NCBI GenBank assembly: GCA_047921075.1 | Contig: JBLRWS010000109.1 | Span: 1-5,056 of the forward strand | Direction of reading: 5' to 3' | DNA: 5,056 nucleotides | Source of the DNA: JBLRWS01 sp047921075 | Lineage (GTDB): Bacteria; Bacteroidota; Rhodothermia; Balneolales; Balneolaceae | In this document: piece after piece, positions 1-5,056 of the stretch | Position numbering within the stretch: position 1 is the first letter of the stretch | Layout of the letters: the number at the start of each line of letters is the position of its first letter | The notes under the pieces: generated by a model | Databases searched by the model: none | Told to the model about the DNA's origin: nothing | What the model saw: the letters and a program-made list of their open reading frames with translations, nothing else | Made by a program: the position numbers and the translations under genes

Positions 1-111
1 GGTAGCCATGAAACGTGGTTTTGGTTTGCGTGGATCTGGAATTTCTTCCCTATATTAATTTGCTACAATAATCGATGAATTCTCATCCTAAAGCAAACAA
101 AAGTGCCAAAA
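1..111. other. Leader region and unassigned gene edge
   Basis: No gene can be assigned here. On the plus strand, frame 1 is open from base 1 to a TGA at 76-78. It would give a 25-residue, very tryptophan- and phenylalanine-rich tail (WFWFAWIWNFFPI), as at the end of a membrane protein. Frame 2 is open to a TAA at 56-58. On the minus strand an ATG at 9-7 could equally start a divergent gene running off the left edge. These options exclude one another and the window does not decide between them. A TTAATTTG at 55-62 is one mismatch from the Bacteroidota-type -7 element TAnnTTTG and could drive the hydrolase, but no convincing -33 element sits at the usual distance. Confidence 0.3.
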
Positions 112-816
112 ATGTCACCTACGGGATATGAAGTTATCATGTCGGGCAAAGCGTCATTTAAAATTGAAGTTCCGCATCAATTGATCGAAAACGGCGAGTC
201 GGGAGCAAAAAAACCATTGATCGTTTATCTGCACGGATATGGCCAAAATCTTGAAACATTTAAACAGTTGAACGAGCCGCTTCTCTCGCTCAATGCGTAT
301 CACCTCTTTCTGCAGGGGCCTTATCCGTTGTACGACCGCACCCACAAAAAAAATGTATCGAAGTGGGGCCGGGCATGGTACTTGTTTGATGGAAATCGCG
401 GGCAGTTTATCAAATCGCTGGAAGTGACGTCTGAATTTATTCAGGAAATTATCGATCGACTGCTGACGGTGATAGAGGTGTCCAAAATTTGTGTGATCGG
501 TTTCTCAATGGGCGGTTACTTGGCCGGATATTTTGGGTTAACCCGGTGGAAACATGTGCATGAGGTAATTATGAGTGGCGCACGGCTAAAAACCGAAGTT
601 CTGAACGGGGATTTTGAATCGATCCGCCATATCACTTTTTTGGCTATTCATGGAAAGGAGGATGATTCAGTAGCTTCTGCTCCCCAAAAAAAAGAGATGG
701 ACGTATTAAAAGAAAACGGGTTGGATGCCCGGTTCCAACAGATAGACGGCGGACACAGTTACGACAAATTGCATGTGCAAACTATAAAAGAGTGGTTGCA
801 GCAGAGAGGATATTAG
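112..816 (+). CDS. Alpha/beta-hydrolase, carboxylesterase/phospholipase-like serine esterase
   Basis: A probable cytoplasmic serine esterase of 234 residues, the usual size for the phospholipase/carboxylesterase (Abhydrolase_2-like) family. A strand-rich start leads into the oxyanion-hole motif LHGYGQN at 40-46. The nucleophile elbow GFSMGG places the serine at 132, HGKEDDSV gives the acid Asp184, and GGHSY gives the base His215, so the catalytic triad looks complete. The WYLF motif at 89-92 is also typical of these small esterases. No signal peptide or membrane segment is seen. The substrate cannot be read from sequence; relatives cleave short acyl esters or lysophospholipids. The start is uncertain: GTG 103, ATG 112 and ATG 139 share the frame and none has a clear ribosome binding site. 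ATG 112 is chosen because it is the first ATG and keeps the whole first strand. The next gene lies 104 bases on, after an AT-rich gap, so it is probably a separate unit. Confidence 0.88.
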   Translation: MSPTGYEVIMSGKASFKIEVPHQLIENGESGAKKPLIVYLHGYGQNLETFKQLNEPLLSLNAYHLFLQGPYPLYDRTHKKNVSKWGRAWYLFDGNRGQFIKSLEVTSEFIQEIIDRLLTVIEVSKICVIGFSMGGYLAGYFGLTRWKHVHEVIMSGARLKTEVLNGDFESIRHITFLAIHGKEDDSVASAPQKKEMDVLKENGLDARFQQIDGGHSYDKLHVQTIKEWLQQRGY

Positions 817-920
817 GTTTCAGAATGTTTATTATTTAGAGTATATTTTTTTGTAAATATTTAGAACATAAATCTACACCTGCGCTCTATATGGCTCCAT
901 CAGCAGACGAAAAAGATGTG

Positions 921-1592
921 ATGAATATACTTGTCGTGGAGGATGATCCCACTATTCGTATCCTCGTTAAAGCAATTCTCCAAAAAAAGGGTAGCCGCGT
1001 TTTTATCGCCGAAAATGCAACAGATGGTGAGAAAATGGCGATCGAAAAGCAGCTTGATATGATCATTCTCGACCTTCGCCTTCCGGATGGCAACGGCTAC
1101 GATGTGTGTGAGTCGATCCGTGCTAAAGGTGTTACAACACCGGTTCTGGTGCTCTCTGCAGAGCATGAGACCGATGTGAAGGTGAAGGTTTTAAATGTAG
1201 GTGCAGATGATTATTTGACCAAGCCGTTCAATGCCGAAGAGCTGATTGCCCGTATTGATGCAATTTCCCGGCGCAGCAATTCGGAGGCTGAGAAAGAGCT
1301 CACATGCAATGGGTTAAAAGTGAACCTGATTGAGCGCAACATGGTTTTGAACGGCCAGGAAATTTCTCTAACCAACAACGAGTTTAACCTGTTGGTCTAC
1401 TTTATGCGCCGCCCCAATAAAGTGATCTCACAGGAAGAGTTGGCCGAAAATGTGTGGAACATACATTTCGATACTCAAACAAATTACATCAATGTCTATA
1501 TCAGTTATTTGCGAAAAAAAATGAGAGAGCATTCTGATACTGAGTACATCAAAACCGTTCGTAAGAAAGGGTTTACCATAAACTGCGATTAA
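921..1592 (+). CDS. OmpR/PhoB-family response regulator, orphan in this window
   Basis: A two-component transcription regulator of 223 residues, full length for the OmpR/PhoB class. The N-terminal receiver domain (about 2-115) has the acidic pair Asp8/Asp9, phospho-acceptor Asp51 in IILDLRLPDGNGY, Ser79 in PVLVLSA and Lys101 in the TKPF motif, so all the phosphorylation-switch residues are present. The C-terminal winged-helix DNA-binding domain (about 127-222) shows ISLTNNEFNLLVYFMRRP and ends with the wing segment IKTVRKKGFTI, where many relatives have VRGVGY. It should bind DNA as a phosphorylation-dependent dimer; its targets are unknown. No histidine kinase flanks it, so the partner is encoded elsewhere. 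An in-frame ATG at 891 would add ten hydrophilic residues. Start 921 is preferred because family members usually begin directly with (M)NILVVEDD, but neither start has a Shine-Dalgarno sequence. The 817-890 gap before it is AT-rich and may hold its promoter. Confidence 0.95.
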   Translation: MNILVVEDDPTIRILVKAILQKKGSRVFIAENATDGEKMAIEKQLDMIILDLRLPDGNGYDVCESIRAKGVTTPVLVLSAEHETDVKVKVLNVGADDYLTKPFNAEELIARIDAISRRSNSEAEKELTCNGLKVNLIERNMVLNGQEISLTNNEFNLLVYFMRRPNKVISQEELAENVWNIHFDTQTNYINVYISYLRKKMREHSDTEYIKTVRKKGFTINCD

Positions 1593-1603
1593 ATAAATCG
1601 ACC

Positions 1604-1677
1604 GATCTCACAACCATTCAGCCATTTCGGTTTCAAGGAGCAGACAGGCAACGGTTGCGTTTCATGACAATGAGATC
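1604..1677. repeat. Imperfect inverted repeat (outer arms GATCTCA/TGAGATC)
   Basis: GATCTCA at 1604-1610 is matched exactly by its reverse complement TGAGATC at 1671-1677. Immediately inside, CAACC at 1611-1615 pairs with GGTTG at 1653-1657, leaving about 13 unpaired bases on the right side. Together they give an imperfect stem of twelve pairs starting 12 bases after the response-regulator stop codon. No T-run follows the right arm, so it is not a classic intrinsic terminator. Confidence 0.4.
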
Positions 1678-1681
1678 TGGC

Positions 1682-1699
1682 GGAGTCTTTTTACACTCC
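1682..1699. repeat. Short hairpin GGAGT/ACTCC
   Basis: GGAGT at 1682-1686 and ACTCC at 1695-1699 form a five-pair stem around an eight-base loop (CTTTTTAC). The right arm overlaps CTCCTC at 1696-1701, which can instead pair with GAGGAG at 1750-1755, so the two pairings compete. The stem is short and could occur by chance; it is listed because it sits within a run of further inverted repeats. Confidence 0.3.
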
Positions 1700-1774
1700 T
1701 CTTGGGGGTATTGACAGATAGACTTACTGACGAGTCGGACCCGAAGGGTGAGGAGGCTTTGCAAAATCGCTGGT

Positions 1775-1799
1775 GCGTTCAAAAAATGAGCGTCTTTTT
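1775..1799 (+). terminator. Possible intrinsic terminator for the response regulator
   Basis: GCGTTCA at 1775-1781 can pair as RNA with TGAGCGT at 1787-1793 through seven pairs, two of them G-U, around a loop of five A. One C later comes a run of five T (1795-1799). That is the hairpin-plus-T-tract layout of a rho-independent terminator on the plus strand. It lies about 180 bases after the response-regulator stop codon and the stem is only moderately stable, so this is a candidate. No equally good terminator is seen closer to the gene. Confidence 0.35.
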
Positions 1800-1818
1800 G
1801 CCCAAGCTCTTTGTTAGC

Positions 1819-1869
1819 GGGATTTTAAAATCCTCACATATAACCAATATGCTGCGGTTTTAAAATCCC
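1819..1869. repeat. 51-base near-perfect hairpin, arms GGGATTTTAAAA/TTTTAAAATCCC
   Basis: GGGATTTTAAAA at 1819-1830 and TTTTAAAATCCC at 1858-1869 are exact reverse complements over 12 bases. The pairing axis continues inward: a G-U and a C-G pair follow, and CATAT at 1837-1841 pairs exactly with ATATG at 1847-1851 around the loop AACCA. Each outer arm also contains the palindrome ATTTTAAAAT or its near copy TTTTAAAAT. Two matched blocks on one axis argue against chance. No long T-run follows on either strand, so a plain intrinsic terminator is less likely than a repeat-type or RNA-type element. Confidence 0.65.
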
Positions 1870-1941
1870 TTTGGCCTCGATCTTGACCAAAAATCCTGGT
1901 TTTTCAAAGCCTCCGCTGGCACGATCCAATTTGGTTCGTTT

Positions 1942-1952
1942 TGCCTGAGGCA
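1942..1952. repeat. Palindrome TGCCT-G-AGGCA next to the M23 stop codon
   Basis: TGCCT and AGGCA flank a single central base, directly beside the M23 stop codon (minus strand, 1956-1954). A second small palindrome, CCAATTTGG, lies at 1926-1934. Reading the minus strand, the DNA after the first palindrome is A-rich rather than T-rich, so it does not make an intrinsic terminator for the peptidase gene. It may be a protein-binding site or chance. Confidence 0.25.
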
Positions 1953-1953
1953 G

Positions 1954-2928
1954 TTAGTCCATGGATTTCGGGTTGCTCTCGGCAACTTCACGAAACATCA
2001 GGTACTCTTCCGGTGTGATATCGGCAAACAGGTAATTGAGAGGATCTACAGCCTGGCCGTCTATTCTAATTTCATAATGCAGATGGGGGCCTTCAGTAAG
2101 CCCTGTATTACCCGTATAGCCTACCAGCTGGCCACGCTCAACCCGTGTGCCGGCCCGAACGCCTTCTGCAAAGCCGGAGAGATGGGCATAGCGGGTGAGG
2201 TATCCAAACCCGTGGTCAATTTCGAGAACAATTCCGTAATTGCCTCGCCGTCCGGCGGTTTTCACTACGCCTTCGCCGGTTGCGTAAATCTCGGTACCAA
2301 CATCGGCTCTGAAGTCGATACCCTCATGCATTCGGCGGTATTTGAAGATTGGGTGCACACGCATTCCAAAACCGCTGATCAGGATACCGCTCAACGGCCG
2401 GATAGCGGGCAGATGACGCAGGCGCTCCTGGTTTTCATTGTAATAAAGCTGAATCTCTTCAAACGACATACGTTGAACATTGAGCCGTCGTTCCAGATTA
2501 TCAAGGCGGGAGGCGGTCCATTTCAGCAATTCTGCTGCATCAGCGCTATATAGGTCGAATTCGGAATAGAGATCTGTACCACCGGTACCGGGCTCGCGGG
2601 CATCGTTAGAGAGGGGCTCCATCCCCAATACAGAGCGATACATCTCATTGTCGGTCTGAGCAATACTTTCTACCTCTTCTTCGAGGCGAAGAATGGAGGT
2701 TTGCGTGTTTGAAAGCTGCTCAAGCAGGATATGGTTTTCGGCTTTAAGTGCAATTTCGGCAGGCGTACCGGTGTACGCAGACAGCAATCCCAAACCAATG
2801 GATGCAAATACAATACTGCTCAGCACCCAAATTGAGATGGTATGAAAAGCCTTGTCTTTTTTAGAGTATTGGATCGGGATAAACTGACACGTTTCAGTGT
2901 CGTATACGTAGTGTTTTCTATCTGACAT
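1954..2928 (-). CDS. Membrane-anchored M23 (LytM-type) metalloendopeptidase
   Basis: A cell-wall endopeptidase of the M23 zinc family, 324 residues, expected to cut peptidoglycan cross-bridges from the periplasmic face of the inner membrane. A short cytoplasmic tail (1-28) contains YVYDTETCQF, a tyrosine-rich start I associate with Bacteroidota M23 proteins. One membrane segment follows (about 29-51), then a heptad-like coiled-coil stretch (about 57-95), a linker, a second helical stretch (about 128-170) and the peptidase domain (about 182-300). The catalytic set is complete: His201 and Asp205 in HEGIDF, His249 in YAHL, and His282 and His284 in GPHLHYE. It is therefore likely an active enzyme rather than a degenerate EnvC-type activator, and may act in cell shape, division or wall turnover. 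It lies 84 bases after hprK on the same strand but has its own candidate promoter. No Shine-Dalgarno sequence precedes the ATG. Confidence 0.93.
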   Translation of the reverse strand: MSDRKHYVYDTETCQFIPIQYSKKDKAFHTISIWVLSSIVFASIGLGLLSAYTGTPAEIALKAENHILLEQLSNTQTSILRLEEEVESIAQTDNEMYRSVLGMEPLSNDAREPGTGGTDLYSEFDLYSADAAELLKWTASRLDNLERRLNVQRMSFEEIQLYYNENQERLRHLPAIRPLSGILISGFGMRVHPIFKYRRMHEGIDFRADVGTEIYATGEGVVKTAGRRGNYGIVLEIDHGFGYLTRYAHLSGFAEGVRAGTRVERGQLVGYTGNTGLTEGPHLHYEIRIDGQAVDPLNYLFADITPEEYLMFREVAESNPKSMD

Positions 2929-2959
2929 ATAAGTGGTTAGCCACGAAAATTTACTGGCA

Positions 2960-2991
2960 CAAAGTTACCATTTTAAATTCTATATAGAAAA
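2960..2991 (-). promoter_or_regulatory. Candidate Bacteroidota-type promoter for the M23 gene
   Basis: On the minus strand TAACTTTG (2967-2960) matches the Bacteroidota -7 consensus TAnnTTTG at every fixed position. Nineteen bases upstream lies TTTTC (2991-2987), resembling the -33 element TTTG at three of four positions. Transcription would begin near 2953, giving a leader of about 25 bases without a Shine-Dalgarno sequence. The site sits in the AT-rich 84-base gap between hprK and the peptidase gene, as expected for an independent promoter. The assignment is from motif and spacing only. Confidence 0.5.
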
Positions 2992-3012
2992 GAGTATTTC
3001 GGAGGCAAAATG

Positions 3013-4041
3013 TTACTCATAATCTCCTTCAAAATATTCAATAGCCCTATCAGGTGATTTAAGCGCCGATTTTTTTTCTTTAATTCGGTTTTTCACTTTC
3101 TGTTGAAAGGCTTCAGCGGCATCGTACCCATAGTGTTTCAGCAGATAATTCATCGCAATCACTTCCGTAATTACCGTGATATTTTTTCCCGGTGTGATGG
3201 GGAGATGAATCAAAGGTATTTCCGATCCCATCACCTCAACAGAGTCGTGATTAAGGCCGGTGCGTTCAATTTTTTCGGTTTCATCCCATAGCGACAGTTG
3301 CAGAACCACTTCCAGCCGTTTTTGGTATCGAATGGCGCGAATGCCAAACATCGACATAATATCGATGATGCCGAGCCCCCGGATTTCCATAAAGTGTTTG
3401 TTGATCTCGGTGGCCGATGCCAGCAGCACACTTCCTTTTTTGGTCAACATTACCGCATCGTCCGAAACCAGGCGATGGCCTCGCTCGAGCAGGTCGAGCG
3501 CCACCTCACTCTTTCCGATTCCCGATTTACCGGTAATCAATATTCCAATTCCGTACACATCCACCATGGTGCCGTGAACCAGGGTTTGCAGGGCAAAATA
3601 ATCATCCAAAAAATCCCTCAGCAGAAACATGAACTGAGTGGTTTCGAGCTTGGTGCGAAGAACCGGTATTTTCTGTTCATCAGCCCGCTGGAGCAGTGCT
3701 TTGGGCAATTTGTTATTGTCGGTAAGGATGATGGTGGGCAAATCGAACGAGGTGAGTGACCGGAAAGCCGCCAGCTGGTCATCTTTGGAAAGGTGGGAAA
3801 GATATTCGCATTCCGTGTTACCGATGATTTGAATACGCTTGTAGGTAAAAAGATCGATAAATCCTGCAAGGGCCAATCCCGGGCGGTGCAGGTCAGCTTC
3901 AACAACAAATTTGTCGTCCAACTGATTTGCGCCGGCACAAACGCTCAGTTCTACCTGAGCGTGTGCCTTCATTCTTTTTACCAAATCGCCAACAGAGATT
4001 TTTTCTCTACTCGGGATTGGCTTGTGATCTTGCAGAGGCAT
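3013..4041 (-). CDS. hprK: HPr kinase/phosphorylase
   Basis: A bifunctional enzyme that phosphorylates HPr on its regulatory serine (Ser46 in model HPr) and removes that phosphate again, linking carbon and energy status to regulation. At 342 residues it is near full family length. The N-terminal domain covers about 13-145. The C-terminal kinase domain begins around the conserved His156 in VHGTMVDVYG. The P-loop GKSGIGKS at 171-178 holds Lys177 and Ser178, followed by LVSDDAV at 192-197 with Asp194 and Asp195. The family signature MEIRGLGIIDI is at 218-228, and the late conserved TPGKNITVI at 283-291. Nothing essential appears to be missing. The gene starts 6 bases after the hpf stop codon, so translation is probably coupled. 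No HPr or PTS enzyme gene is in the window; bacteria of this group often lack a complete sugar PTS, so the role may be purely regulatory (inference). Confidence 0.97.
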   Translation of the reverse strand: MPLQDHKPIPSREKISVGDLVKRMKAHAQVELSVCAGANQLDDKFVVEADLHRPGLALAGFIDLFTYKRIQIIGNTECEYLSHLSKDDQLAAFRSLTSFDLPTIILTDNNKLPKALLQRADEQKIPVLRTKLETTQFMFLLRDFLDDYFALQTLVHGTMVDVYGIGILITGKSGIGKSEVALDLLERGHRLVSDDAVMLTKKGSVLLASATEINKHFMEIRGLGIIDIMSMFGIRAIRYQKRLEVVLQLSLWDETEKIERTGLNHDSVEVMGSEIPLIHLPITPGKNITVITEVIAMNYLLKHYGYDAAEAFQQKVKNRIKEKKSALKSPDRAIEYFEGDYE

Positions 4042-4047
4042 AAATGT

Positions 4048-4347
4048 TTATTGATGTTCGAAGTGTTTGGTTTTGTACTTACGAATTTGGCGAATGGCGG
4101 TATCTACGGCCGTATTGATGGCTTGCTCGTAGCTTGGGGCTTCCTCGCTCACGTTAAGCAGCTGCTTGGGCACTTTTACATTCAATTCGGCTTTGTAGGG
4201 ATTCTCGTCGTCTTGTCCGGGTTGTAATACGATGTCGCAAACAATGATTTTGTCGAAAAACTGGCTCAATTTCTCAACAGCATCAAGGCTGTATTGCTGC
4301 AGATCGCTGCTTGCGTCGAAATGTCTTGCGGTGAACGTGGTTTTCAT
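4048..4347 (-). CDS. hpf: Ribosome hibernation-promoting factor, short form (HPF/RaiA family)
   Basis: A small protein that binds the decoding region of the 30S subunit and silences idle ribosomes in stationary phase or starvation. Its 99 residues match the short, single-domain form; the C-terminal dimerisation domain of long HPF is absent, so 100S formation would need a partner factor if it occurs. Family features are the start TFTARHFDASSDLQQYS (4-20), the acidic turn QPGQDDENPYKAELNV (42-57), and the C-terminal helix ending in AIRQIRKYKTK (84-94), a basic surface that contacts rRNA. It lies 17 bases after xer and 6 before hprK, in a probable operon. It is the only gene here with a clear Shine-Dalgarno sequence. 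Short HPF and RaiA/YfiA are hard to tell apart by sequence, so the exact subtype is open. Confidence 0.93.
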   Translation of the reverse strand: MKTTFTARHFDASSDLQQYSLDAVEKLSQFFDKIIVCDIVLQPGQDDENPYKAELNVKVPKQLLNVSEEAPSYEQAINTAVDTAIRQIRKYKTKHFEHQ

Positions 4348-4351
4348 AGAT

Positions 4352-4356
4352 CTCCT
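4352..4356 (-). promoter_or_regulatory. Shine-Dalgarno site of hpf
   Basis: On the minus strand AGGAG (4356-4352) lies four bases before the hpf ATG, a strong match to the anti-Shine-Dalgarno core CCUCC at a rather short spacing. The other starts in this window show no comparable motif, which makes this site unusual. It supports ATG 4347 as the start and may give hpf its own translation control inside the xer-hpf-hprK transcript. Confidence 0.6.
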
Positions 4357-4364
4357 ATCGTGTT

Positions 4365-5056
4365 TTAGTGTTCGGCCCGGGGATGGGCTTGTTTGTAGAC
4401 GTTTTTAAGTCGTTCCACACTCGAATGAGTGTAAATTTGTGTGGCGGCCAAATTACTGTGGCCTAAAAATTCTTTGATAATGCGAATGTCTGCACCTCCA
4501 TCCAACAGATGGGTTGCAAAGCTGTGACGCAACACATGCGGGCTTTTTTGGGTAACTTCGCTTGTTTTCGCGATCAGCTTCTCTACTATTAACTGAACAT
4601 AGCGCGGATACATTCGCTGTCCGCTTGGTGCGATAAAAACGGCGTTTCTGGCGTCTTCATCAGTTCGTGCACCAAACAGTTCGTGTCGGGCGCTCATGTG
4701 TTCTTCATAAGCCCGGAGAGCGTGTGATCCGAGCGGAACAATACGTTGTTTATTGCCCTTTCCCAATACTTTAAGCTGCTTCTCACGGGTGTTGATGTCT
4801 GCACTGTTCAGGCTGCAGAGTTCGCTTAACCGCAGCCCGGTGCTGTAAAAGAGTTCCAGAATCGCCAGATTTTGTTTTTGGCGGGGAGTACTGCCCGAAG
4901 CGGTTTCCATCAGCGCTTCGATCTCTTCTTTGCGAATGACTTTGGGAACGCGTTTTTCGATGCGGGGCACAATAAGAAGCTGAGCGGGATTTTTTTGAAC
5001 AAATCCCCGTTTGTAACAGAACTTAAAGAATGAACGAACGGAGGCTACTTTTCGGG
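4365..5056 (-). CDS. xerC: Tyrosine recombinase XerC/XerD, 5' end beyond the window
   Basis: A site-specific recombinase that resolves chromosome dimers at dif. The window holds 229 residues (numbered from the first complete codon, 5054-5052); the start lies past 5056. The frame stays open to the edge and its first residues, RKVASVRSFFKFCYKRG, match the end of the N-terminal core-binding domain. The GTG at 4970-4968 is therefore internal and not a real start. The catalytic domain is complete: Arg75 in YSTGLRLSEL, Lys99 in GKGNKQR, His173 and Arg176 in HVLRHSFATHLL, His199 in LGHSNLAATQIYTH, and nucleophile Tyr208. The ending VERLKNVYKQAHPRA is the classic C-terminus of chromosomal Xer proteins rather than of phage integrases. 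XerC and XerD cannot be separated with certainty from this part, so the symbol is provisional. It is the most upstream visible gene of the xer-hpf-hprK unit. Confidence 0.93.
   Translation of the reverse strand, partial: RKVASVRSFFKFCYKRGFVQKNPAQLLIVPRIEKRVPKVIRKEEIEALMETASGSTPRQKQNLAILELFYSTGLRLSELCSLNSADINTREKQLKVLGKGNKQRIVPLGSHALRAYEEHMSARHELFGARTDEDARNAVFIAPSGQRMYPRYVQLIVEKLIAKTSEVTQKSPHVLRHSFATHLLDGGADIRIIKEFLGHSNLAATQIYTHSSVERLKNVYKQAHPRAEH

Larger units (their letters stand above)
1752..1914. repeat. Long nested inverted repeat, outer arms
   Basis: GGAGGCTTTG at 1752-1761 is exactly complementary to CAAAGCCTCC at 1905-1914. Past a single bulged C at 1762, AAAA at 1763-1766 pairs with TTTT at 1901-1904, giving a 14-pair stem with one bulge. 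This stem encloses two further hairpins, at 1775-1793 and 1819-1869. Between them the arms retain patchy complementarity, for example CAAG at 1803-1806 with CTTG at 1882-1885 on the same axis as the inner hairpin. The whole is a fold-back of about 163 bases in non-coding DNA. Such elements are typically MITE-like or REP-like repeats or structured RNAs; which applies here is unknown. Confidence 0.6.
1593..1953. other. 361-base structured intergenic region between convergent genes
   Basis: This stretch separates the ends of the plus-strand response regulator and the minus-strand M23 peptidase, so it needs to hold terminators for both. I find no credible protein gene. Instead it contains several inverted repeats: 1604-1610 with 1671-1677, 1682-1686 with 1695-1699, 1696-1701 with 1750-1755, 1752-1761 with 1905-1914, 1819-1830 with 1858-1869, and a short palindrome at 1942-1952. 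This density is far above the flanking coding DNA. It could be an interspersed repeat or MITE-like remnant, a structured small RNA, or an elaborate bidirectional terminator region. The sequence alone does not choose between these. Confidence 0.7.

Noticed and set aside
75..131. 18-codon ORF overlapping the hydrolase start in another frame
   Set aside because: Too short, no ribosome binding site, and no sign that it is a frameshifted start of the hydrolase, whose first strand is complete in its own frame.
139..594. EVIMSG occurs twice in the hydrolase, near its start and again after the nucleophile elbow
   Set aside because: The two copies use different codons and their flanking residues differ, so this looks like coincidence and not an internal duplication.
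1664..1714. 16-codon plus-strand ORF starting MTMRSGGVF
   Set aside because: Very short, no ribosome binding site, and it overlaps two of the inverted repeats; no support for translation.
1728..1745. CTGACGA followed by CGAA, resembling a hammerhead ribozyme core
   Set aside because: The segment between the two core pieces could only form stem II with a one-base loop (GTC-G-GAC), and no matching stems I and III with a cleavage site are evident.
1636..1824. Stop-free stretch of 63 codons on the minus strand within the intergenic region
   Set aside because: It has no ATG until the last ten codons, and the translation is cysteine- and basic-rich with no recognisable domain. It is bounded by the hairpin arms and is more likely chance openness in structured non-coding DNA.
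2077..2553. 158-codon plus-strand ORF opposite the M23 gene
   Set aside because: It is the antisense shadow of a well-supported peptidase gene with all catalytic motifs; its own translation shows no family features.
3298..3759. Plus-strand ORFs of 105-153 codons opposite hprK, and another of 144 codons at 3793-4227 across hprK and hpf
   Set aside because: All lie antisense to strongly recognised genes and overlap one another in different frames; none has a recognisable domain.

Overview
The window looks like an ordinary chromosomal stretch from a bacterium of the Bacteroidota/Balneolota/Rhodothermota side of the FCB group. Four observations point there. The M23 peptidase begins with a tyrosine-rich cytoplasmic tail followed by a membrane anchor. 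A TAnnTTTG-type -7 promoter element lies upstream of that gene. Most genes lack a Shine-Dalgarno sequence. HprK is present with no sugar-PTS genes in view. The phylum assignment is inference; no rRNA or species marker is present.

Layout. Bases 1-111 are a leader with an unassigned gene edge. On the plus strand follow an alpha/beta-hydrolase of the carboxylesterase/phospholipase type (112-816) and an OmpR/PhoB-type response regulator with no kinase beside it (921-1592). A 361-base gap without a credible gene (1593-1953) separates these from the minus-strand genes. The gap lies between convergent genes and is packed with nested inverted repeats. The minus strand, read right to left, carries a Xer tyrosine recombinase cut by the window edge (>5056-4365), hpf (4347-4048), hprK (4041-3013) and a membrane-anchored M23 peptidase (2928-1954).

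How the genes work together. xer, hpf and hprK are separated by only 17 and 6 bases and probably form one operon. It would combine chromosome-dimer resolution, ribosome hibernation and a metabolite-sensing HPr kinase/phosphorylase. Direct hpf-hprK adjacency recalls the proteobacterial rpoN-hpf-ptsN-hprK cluster. The M23 gene follows after 84 bases but appears to have its own promoter. The hydrolase and the response regulator have no visible functional link to these genes.

I see no CRISPR array, prophage, transposase, toxin-antitoxin pair or recognisable defence system. The protein genes are housekeeping-type. The part least explained is the structured intergenic block at about 1604-1914, which could be an interspersed repeat, a small RNA or a bidirectional terminator region.
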